This document shows positions 12,994 through 19,968 of a stretch of DNA of 19,968 nt, piece by piece (position 1 is the stretch's first letter; each line of letters starts with the position of its first letter). Source of the DNA: Microbacteriaceae bacterium (GTDB taxonomy: Bacteria > Actinomycetota > Actinomycetes > Actinomycetales > Microbacteriaceae); NCBI GenBank assembly GCA_011620705.1, contig WOYR01000114.1, forward strand, positions 1 to 19,968, read 5' to 3'. The translations under genes were made by a program, and so were the position numbers. The notes below the pieces were generated by a model. It did not search any database. It was not told the DNA's origin and worked only from the letters and a program-made list of their open reading frames with translations.

Positions 12994-14264
12994 GCGACCC
13001 CGAGCACGACCGCAGCCTGAGCCGCCGGAGCCTTCTCGGGCTGGCCGGTGCGGGGGCGGCGGGACTCGCGCTCGGCGGCGGAGCCGGGGTCGCGGCGACG
13101 ACCGCCGCCCTTGCCGGGTCGACGCCCGATCCGGGCACCCGCTACGCCTTCTACGGGGCGCACCAGGCCGGCATCGTCACGCCGGCGCAGGACCGGCTCC
13201 ACTTCGCCGCGTTCGACATGTCGGTCGCCGCCACCCGCACCGAACTGATCTCCTTGCTCGCGGACTGGACGGCCGCAGCCGCCCGCATGACCCAGGGCCT
13301 TGAGGTCGGAGACGGCTCCGTCGACGGCGATCTGCTGGCTCCGCCCGATGACACCGGCGAGGCGCGGGGACTGCCCCCGAGCGGGCTGACGATCACCTTC
13401 GGCTTCGGTCCCACGCTCTTCACGGATGCCTCGGGGGCCGATCGCTTCGGCCTCGCCTCCCGCACTCCCCCGCTGCTGGCGCCCCTCCCGCGCTTCGCCG
13501 GCGACGCCCTCGTCCCGGCGTCGAGCGGCGGGGACCTGTGCATCCAGGCCTGCTCAGACGATCCGCAGGTCGCCGTGCACGCGATCCGCAACCTGAGCCG
13601 CATCGCATTCGGGCGGGCGGCGCTGCGCTGGTCGCAGCTCGGGTTCGGCCGCACCTCCTCGACGTCGACCTCCCAGGCCACGGCCCGCAATCTCTTCGGC
13701 TTCAAGGACGGCACCGCCAACATCAAGGTGGAGCAGGGCTCCGCGGTCGATGCGGACGTCTGGGTGCCGGCGAGCGACGGGCCGGCATGGCTGGCCGGAG
13801 GCAGCTATCTTGTGGCGCGCAAGATCCGCATGGTGATCGAGAACTGGGACCGCACCCGACTCGGCGAGCAGCAGCGCGTGATCGGGCGCGACAAGGGCGA
13901 GGGTGCACCGCTGTCGGGCGGCACCGAGTTCACCGAGCCCGACTTCCAGGCGAAGGCGGCGGACGGGACGGCGAAGATCGACGAGGCGGCGCACGTGCGG
14001 CTCGCGCATCCGGACTTCAACAAGGGAGTGCGGCTGCTGCGCCGCGGCTACAACTTCGCCGACGGCAACGACCAGCTGGGCAGGCTCGACGCCGGGTTGT
14101 TCTTCATCTCATTCCAGCGCTCGCCCGAGCAGTTCATCGCCATCCAGCGCAGCCTGGCGCGCGATGCGATGAACGAGTACATCAGCCATGTCGGCTCGGC
14201 GATCTTCGCGGTGCCGCCGGGCGCGCGAGCCGGTCAGACGATCGGCGAGAGCCTCTTCGCCTGA
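12990..14264 (+). CDS. efeB: Dyp-type heme peroxidase / deferrochelatase EfeB
   Basis: A 424-residue exported Dyp peroxidase that, in this operon, is thought to oxidise ferrous iron or take iron from heme outside the cell. A twin-arginine signal is clear: SLSRRSLLGLAGAG (R12-R13), then a hydrophobic alanine-glycine core to about residue 40, so it is folded with heme before export by Tat. The Dyp GXXDG motif is GFKDG (237-241, catalytic D240). The proximal heme His is probably in EAAHVRLAHP (H335), and the following LLRRGYNF supplies a conserved Arg. The start is a TTG at 12990 that shares four bases with the efeO stop, with GGGAG ten bases upstream. Its 3' end converges on a lipoprotein gene. 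Confidence 0.92.
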   Translation: MSDPEHDRSLSRRSLLGLAGAGAAGLALGGGAGVAATTAALAGSTPDPGTRYAFYGAHQAGIVTPAQDRLHFAAFDMSVAATRTELISLLADWTAAAARMTQGLEVGDGSVDGDLLAPPDDTGEARGLPPSGLTITFGFGPTLFTDASGADRFGLASRTPPLLAPLPRFAGDALVPASSGGDLCIQACSDDPQVAVHAIRNLSRIAFGRAALRWSQLGFGRTSSTSTSQATARNLFGFKDGTANIKVEQGSAVDADVWVPASDGPAWLAGGSYLVARKIRMVIENWDRTRLGEQQRVIGRDKGEGAPLSGGTEFTEPDFQAKAADGTAKIDEAAHVRLAHPDFNKGVRLLRRGYNFADGNDQLGRLDAGLFFISFQRSPEQFIAIQRSLARDAMNEYISHVGSAIFAVPPGARAGQTIGESLFA

Positions 14265-14292
14265 ACCCCATGCTGCGCCTGCGGACGCGGAC

Positions 14293-14790
14293 CTACCTCT
14301 TGTCGACCTGGTAGCCGACCGCGTCCGGGTGCTTCGCGTCGGAACCTGCGGTGACGGTCACCGTGTAGTGGTCGTTCGTGAACAGTCCGACCGCGCTGCC
14401 GTTGACGCTCTGATCGGCGGTCGCGGTGAAGCCGGCGTCCTGCAGCGCGCTCGAGGCGTCGCTGTAGCCGGAGATCGGGTCGGACGACTTGATCCAGACC
14501 ACCCAGCCCGTGCTCGTCGACGACGCGGTCAGGATGTCCCCCTCGATCAACGGGACGCTCGGCGGGAAGTCGCTCGGGATGACGGTCGTGGCATTGATGG
14601 CATCCGTCGGATTCACGGTGGGGATCGCAGTGCTGGGCGGGGTGGCGCTCGCGGTCGGCGTCGGCGATCGACTGGCGGTCGCCGATGCGGTCCCGCTGCC
14701 GGTTCTGCCGGCACCAGAGGCGCAGCCGACCAGCAGCAGCACAGAGGCAGCCGCGATGACGAATGGAGGGACCGCGGAGCGACTGGACAT
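14293..14790 (-). CDS. Small lipoprotein, paralogue of its upstream neighbour
   Basis: A 165-residue exported lipoprotein. The signal ends at the lipobox LLLVGC (C23), followed by a Ser-Thr-Pro-Ala-rich linker (about 25-63) and a compact domain with IPSDFPPSVPLIEGDIL, GWVVWIKSSD and TNDHYTVTVTAG. The domain resembles that of the gene at 14864-15355, which has LPSDWPKAVPVASGEVL and NGPYKVLVVVT in the same order, so the two are paralogues from a duplication. The Ser-Thr-Pro linker is present only here. I do not recognise the family; such domains are found in actinobacterial surface lipoproteins. AGAGG lies five bases before the ATG at 14790. Confidence 0.8.
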   Translation of the reverse strand: MSSRSAVPPFVIAAASVLLLVGCASGAGRTGSGTASATASRSPTPTASATPPSTAIPTVNPTDAINATTVIPSDFPPSVPLIEGDILTASSTSTGWVVWIKSSDPISGYSDASSALQDAGFTATADQSVNGSAVGLFTNDHYTVTVTAGSDAKHPDAVGYQVDKR

Positions 14791-14826
14791 GCTGGCCTCT
14801 GATCACGAACCGGCTAGGTGAGGATA
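14791..14826 (-). promoter_or_regulatory. Promoter and ribosome site of the first lipoprotein gene
   Basis: On the minus strand TATCCT (14826-14821) would be the -10 for a leader of about 24 bases. AGAGG (14800-14796) lies five bases before the ATG at 14790. The gene has a conventional leader. Confidence 0.4.
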
Positions 14827-14863
14827 TGTTACGCGATCATGCCGGTGCGCATGCCGGTCGCAG

Positions 14864-15355
14864 CTATCCGCTGGTCTTGTCGTAGGTCACGGTGTAGTTC
14901 GCGACCCATCCGGTCTTGTCATCGGCCTTCGTCACGACGACGAGAACCTTATACGGCCCATTGACGAAGGTGCCGGTTCCTCCCTGGGCGTCGCCGGAGT
15001 CCGGCTCACTGCCGACCGTGAAGCCCGCGCCGGTCAGCTGGCTCTTGATCTGCCCGTAAGCCCCGGCATCGGACACCTTGATGGTGGCGTTCCAGCCTTG
15101 GCCGTCTTTCGAGTTGGCGTTGCCGATGGACGCGCCGGTGAGCACTTCGCCCGAAGCCACCGGCACCGCCTTGGGCCAGTCCGAGGGGAGCTTGCCGGAG
15201 CCGAAGCTGCCGACGCCGGGGATGGCGATCCCGCCGCCGGCTGATCCGGGCAGGTGGAGGAGGCTGCATCCGGAGAGCAGCAGGGGGGACGCGACCAGCA
15301 GGGACGCGGTGAGGGCAACGGTGGCGAGGCGACCGCCTCGGGTGCGAGTTGTCAT
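14864..15355 (-). CDS. Small lipoprotein, paralogue of its downstream neighbour
   Basis: A 163-residue exported lipoprotein with an N-terminal basic region, a hydrophobic core and the lipobox LLLSGC (C30). A short glycine-rich linker leads to a domain with LPSDWPKAVPVASGEVL (about 56-72), WNATIKVSD (about 88) and FVNGPYKVLVVVTKADD (about 129-145). It shares the domain plan of the gene at 14293-14790 and was probably its duplicate. The two are separated by 73 bases and read in the same direction, but each has its own upstream signals. The function is unknown; an envelope role is likely from the lipid anchor. Confidence 0.8.
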   Translation of the reverse strand: MTTRTRGGRLATVALTASLLVASPLLLSGCSLLHLPGSAGGGIAIPGVGSFGSGKLPSDWPKAVPVASGEVLTGASIGNANSKDGQGWNATIKVSDAGAYGQIKSQLTGAGFTVGSEPDSGDAQGGTGTFVNGPYKVLVVVTKADDKTGWVANYTVTYDKTSG

Positions 15356-15367
15356 GCCGACAGTATG
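15356..15367 (-). promoter_or_regulatory. Weak leaderless-type -10 of the second lipoprotein gene
   Basis: On the minus strand CATACT (15367-15362) is followed by six bases and the ATG at 15355. It matches TANNNT except at the first base, and no ribosome site is visible. The rest of the 106-base gap to typA shows nothing clear. Confidence 0.3.
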
Positions 15368-15461
15368 GCGCGGCGTGCGTTATGCCCGCGTAACGGAAAG
15401 AGGCGCAATTCCGGCCTCCGCGCATGGGGACGATGGGCCGGATCTCGCGGCCCGCGTCGCA

Positions 15462-17375
<1,914 letters not shown>

Positions 17376-17450
17376 GGAAGTACCTCGGACGTGAAGGGAG
17401 GAGAGTTTGAGAACGGGCCGGACGGTGGGCGCGGCTGACCCCTTAGTCTA
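17376..17450 (-). promoter_or_regulatory. typA promoter and leader, -10 overlapping the upstream stop codon
   Basis: On the minus strand TAGACT (17450-17445) begins with the TAG stop of the upstream lipoprotein gene. A transcript start near 17438 would give a leader of about 63 bases ending in GAGG (17386-17383) seven bases before the ATG at 17375. Confidence 0.45.
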
Positions 17451-19256
17451 GCCCGTCGTCGGCGGAACGGCCGGTCTCCAGGCCCATGCGTCCCAGAACA
17501 CCGATCCGGCGAGCGGCGAGCGCGTCACCCCGCTGACCCGCGCATCGACGGCCGTCAGCGTCGGGTACGCGTACAGCGGCACCCCGTAAGCGGACGCCCA
17601 GATGCGAGCGTCGAGCCTGCCGAGCAGCGCGGTCTGCCCGTCGGGGTCGTCGGTCCTGGCCAGCTGGTCGATCAGGGCATCCGACTCCGCATCCCGGTAG
17701 TGGTTGTAGTTCGCGAGCCCGGCACCGCTTCGGAACACCGAGGCCTGCGCTGCCGGCTGCAGGCGCGTGGTGTCCCAGGCGAACAGGGCGGCGTCATAGC
17801 TCCCTGCCACACCGAGCAGGCCCTCCCAGTCCGGGCTCGAGCAATCGGTCACCACGAATCCGGCCTGCGTCGCGCTCTGCTGGATCAACTGGAACTCGCC
17901 GACCCGCCGTGGATTGGACGGGTCGTACAGGATGCACACCTCGGGCCTCGCGACCCCCGCCTGTCGCAGCAGCCTCATGGCCGCCGGAACGTCGGTCGCG
18001 GCGAAGGAGTCCGAGCCGTTCTTCTCGATCGTCTGCGCGTAGCCCTTCGCCCCGGGGCGGATGACGAAGGAGTCCAGCAGCTTCGCGCCAGCGCCCCCGC
18101 CGAACCGGGTCGCGAGCCGGCGCCGCGGCACGACGTCGAGGAAGGCGCGCCTGACCCGCTCGTCGTCGAAGGTGCTGTGCCTGCCGCCCGAGAACTGCAG
18201 ATCGAGATGCTCGTAGCGAGCCTCGGTCCCCGTGGTGAGCGTCACTCCCGCGATGGATGACATGGCCTTCGCCGTGGCCGCGCTCGGCTCCGGCGTCGCG
18301 ATGTCCACCTCCCCCGAGGCGAGCAGCTTCGCGGTCTCCAGCGGATCCGGCGAGACCCGGAGGGTCACCGTCTGGAAGCCCGGGCGCCGGTTGCCGGAGT
18401 ACTTCGGGTTCGCGGCCAGCACCACCTCGCCTCCCGAGATCTTCGCGATCGAGTACGGGCCGCTCGAGACCAGCAGGCGCGCGTCCTTCGGGGTGGAGCT
18501 CAGCTCGTACGCGCCGTTCCAGACCCCGGCCATGGCGTGCAGGCGGGATCGATCGTCCTTCTGGATCGCGGTCAGCACGGCCGCCTTCGCCGCCGCGGCG
18601 TCGCCTGGCCCGGCGTGCAGGGCCAGCTGCCCGAGCACATGGGCGGGGACCCCCGGCTCCAGCACCGTGCGCCAATTCGGGATGACGGAGTCGTACAGCA
18701 CGGTGATCGAGCGGCCGTCGGCGCCCAGGACCGGCATCCTCGTCGCCTTCTCCAGGCCCGAGCCGATGCTCCCGTCGAAGAAGACGACGCCCGCCGGGAA
18801 CGCCGCGCTGTACTTGCCGGTCGCGGCATCCACGTATGCGCTGTCGTCGAAGTCCGGCGTGTTGAGCGCCCCAGAGCCGGCCGCCCAGGCGAGCAGCAGA
18901 TCGCTCGCGTCGATCGGAGTGCCATCCGACCAGTCGACACCCGGATTCACGGTGTACCTGACCTCGAGCGGATCGCGGCTGAGCAGCCGCACCGTGCCGA
19001 ATGAGTCATCCGCCACGATCGATCCGCTCGCATCGGTGTAGCCGAATCCCGTCGAGGTCAGCAGCGCGGCATCGGCGTTGCTCTGCGAGCTGCGGCCGTA
19101 GGAGGTGTCGGGATTCGCCGAGGTGAAAGGGTCGGTCACGGCGACCGCGACGGCGCTTCCCGCGACGAGCGGGGACGGCGTGCATCCGGTCAACCCGGTC
19201 GCGAGCGCCAGCGCCAGCAGTGACCCGGTTGCCAGCACGGTGAAGCGGCGTCTCAC
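17448..19256 (-). CDS. LpqW-like family 5 solute-binding lipoprotein
   Basis: A 602-residue exported lipoprotein with the signal ending at the lipobox GLTGC (C25). The body has the two-lobed SBP family 5 fold of oligopeptide-binding proteins, with WSDGTPIDASDLLLAW (about 107-122) and a SSGPYSIAKISGGEVVLAANPKYSG stretch further on. It resembles LpqW, a mycobacterial SBP-type protein encoded next to typA that influences lipoarabinomannan synthesis. The gene lies downstream of an oligopeptide-type ABC ATPase, so it might instead be its binding protein. The start is the GTG at 19256, seven bases after TAGGGT; earlier in-frame codons give an arginine-serine-rich extension unlike the family. The stop TAG is shared with the typA -10. 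Confidence 0.82.
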   Translation of the reverse strand: MRRRFTVLATGSLLALALATGLTGCTPSPLVAGSAVAVAVTDPFTSANPDTSYGRSSQSNADAALLTSTGFGYTDASGSIVADDSFGTVRLLSRDPLEVRYTVNPGVDWSDGTPIDASDLLLAWAAGSGALNTPDFDDSAYVDAATGKYSAAFPAGVVFFDGSIGSGLEKATRMPVLGADGRSITVLYDSVIPNWRTVLEPGVPAHVLGQLALHAGPGDAAAAKAAVLTAIQKDDRSRLHAMAGVWNGAYELSSTPKDARLLVSSGPYSIAKISGGEVVLAANPKYSGNRRPGFQTVTLRVSPDPLETAKLLASGEVDIATPEPSAATAKAMSSIAGVTLTTGTEARYEHLDLQFSGGRHSTFDDERVRRAFLDVVPRRRLATRFGGGAGAKLLDSFVIRPGAKGYAQTIEKNGSDSFAATDVPAAMRLLRQAGVARPEVCILYDPSNPRRVGEFQLIQQSATQAGFVVTDCSSPDWEGLLGVAGSYDAALFAWDTTRLQPAAQASVFRSGAGLANYNHYRDAESDALIDQLARTDDPDGQTALLGRLDARIWASAYGVPLYAYPTLTAVDARVSGVTRSPLAGSVFWDAWAWRPAVPPTTG

Positions 19257-19269
19257 GCCTGACACCCTA
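19257..19269 (-). promoter_or_regulatory. Leaderless promoter -10 of the LpqW-like gene
   Basis: On the minus strand TAGGGT (19269-19264), then seven bases, then the GTG at 19256. It lies in the 22-base gap after the PH-domain protein gene. An earlier GTG at 19265 falls inside the hexamer and is unlikely as a start. Confidence 0.45.
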
Positions 19270-19278
19270 CGCGGGCCC

Positions 19279-19836
19279 TCAGAGGCCGATCGCGACCTCG
19301 ACCGCGACCGCGAGAAGCAGAACGGCGCCGATGACCAGCGGCACAGCATCCCAGTGCGTGGTGACGGGCGCGGAATCGGGTGCCGCCGCCAGTCGGAAGC
19401 CGTCGAGCAGCTCGGCCTCGCGATGGAAGCTCTCGACGGGCCTGGTCCGCCGGTCGAAGTTGCTCATGACGTTGCCCGTGCGGCGGGGTGCAGGGGCACC
19501 GAAGGCGCTGACCGGCTTGCCGGTGTCGAGATCGAACACCAGGCTGATCCCCTGACGGATGCTGGTGACCCGCGCCCACGGCAGCACGTGCACCCGCCCG
19601 AAGTTGATCACCACCGCTCCGGCATCGTCGTAGTGCACGGCGGGGCGGTACAGGATGAACCAGAGGACCCACGCCAGCAGCAGCGCGGGCGCGATCACAA
19701 AGCCGAACAGGCGCCAGTCGGCCAGCACCAACGGCGTGCCGACCACCACCGCAAGAATCACCGCGCCGATCCAGAACGGGATCACCGCCCCGGCTGATCG
19801 CACGACGTGCCGCCGCGCGCGCGCCTTCTGCGACAT
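19279..19836 (-). CDS. PH-domain-like membrane protein
   Basis: A 185-residue membrane protein starting MSQKARARRHVVRS. After a basic N-terminus come two hydrophobic helices (about 16-35 and 43-62), then a cytoplasmic beta-rich domain with RPAVHYDDAGAVVINFGRVHVLPWARVTSIRQG, typical of bacterial PH (bPH) domains, and a final hydrophobic helix (WDAVPLVIGAVLLLAVAVEVAIGL) at the C-terminus. The function is unknown; such proteins may be membrane-associated regulators. The ATG at 19836 is four bases after the stop of the upstream ABC ATPase gene, so translation is probably coupled. The frame extends further upstream, but that part overlaps the upstream coding sequence. Confidence 0.82.
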   Translation of the reverse strand: MSQKARARRHVVRSAGAVIPFWIGAVILAVVVGTPLVLADWRLFGFVIAPALLLAWVLWFILYRPAVHYDDAGAVVINFGRVHVLPWARVTSIRQGISLVFDLDTGKPVSAFGAPAPRRTGNVMSNFDRRTRPVESFHREAELLDGFRLAAAPDSAPVTTHWDAVPLVIGAVLLLAVAVEVAIGL

Positions 19837-19840
19837 CGGC

Positions 19841-19968
19841 TCAGGGCTCGGGGAAGTGGCAGGCCACCTCGTCGCGGAGAGGCGCGGCACCCGTCCCGGC
19901 AGCAGCAGCGGATACGGCGCCGGGCCTCGGCCCGATGCTCACGTCCACCTTGTGCAGCAGCGGCTCGG
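19841..19968 (-). CDS. Oligopeptide-type ABC transporter ATPase, C-terminal end only
   Basis: The 3' end of a gene entering from the right edge, 42 visible codons to a TGA at 19841-19843. The end of the protein (KVDVSIGPRPGAV, then an alanine-rich linker and RDEVACHFPEP) has the C-terminal form of oligopeptide/dipeptide ABC ATPases (DppD/OppF type), which typically end in a VACH[FY]P segment. The nucleotide-binding part lies outside the window. With the PH-domain and solute-binding genes downstream, it probably belongs to a peptide-type ABC operon. The PH-domain gene starts four bases after its stop. Confidence 0.72.
   Translation of the reverse strand, partial: EPLLHKVDVSIGPRPGAVSAAAAGTGAAPLRDEVACHFPEP

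Noticed and set aside
19265..19349. Longer N-terminus for the LpqW-like lipoprotein
   Set aside because: The extra residues are Arg- and Ser-rich, precede a normal lipoprotein signal, and their codons overlap the -10 hexamer and the PH-protein gene.

Overview
The window is about 20 kb of a high-GC Gram-positive chromosome, most like an actinobacterium of the Microbacteriaceae (Microbacterium-like). Reasons: very high GC with GC-rich third codon positions, an actinobacterial-type dapD, a DUF3117 gene, a 7Fe ferredoxin directly upstream of a dapC-type aminotransferase, an LpqW-like lipoprotein next to typA, an IdeR/DtxR-type iron box, and many apparently leaderless genes. I see no rRNA, tRNA, CRISPR array or insertion sequence, and no gene-free stretch above about 300 bases.

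Layout. 1-99 is the end of a gene that looks like mrp/apbC. Next come nested inverted repeats, a possible 35-residue membrane peptide and a divergent LysR regulator. tatB (-) and a class I O-methyltransferase (+) diverge from a 47-bp gap. A 33-bp tandem repeat links the methyltransferase to a convergent DUF3117 gene. A PIG-V-like GT-C glycosyltransferase gene follows dapE (-), and dapE diverges from dapD (+). A VapBC toxin-antitoxin pair and an unknown 208-residue protein sit between dapD and gltA. Then come gltA, dapC and a ferredoxin gene (all -), a small membrane protein, and an iron-regulated efeU-efeO-efeB operon (+). Last are two paralogous lipoproteins, typA, an LpqW-like solute-binding lipoprotein, a PH-domain membrane protein and the end of an oligopeptide-type ABC ATPase gene (all -).

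How it fits together. dapC, dapD and dapE are three of the succinylase-branch steps to diaminopimelate and lysine. gltA supplies the TCA cycle entry step. EfeUOB imports iron: EfeB carries a twin-arginine signal and would need the Tat system, of which TatB is encoded here. As I recall the Mycobacterium tuberculosis map, mrp, tatB, the methyltransferase, DUF3117, dapE, dapD, the aminotransferase, fdxC and typA/lpqW lie in nearly the same order across Rv1229-Rv1165. Against that backbone, lysR, vapBC plus the unknown gene, gltA, efeUOB and the lipoproteins look like lineage-specific insertions.

The most striking signal is regulatory. At least seven genes start exactly six bases after a TANNNT -10 hexamer (an eighth after seven), as expected for leaderless transcripts that begin at the start codon. 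In two places the TAG stop codon of the upstream gene is itself the first half of the next gene's -10 hexamer.
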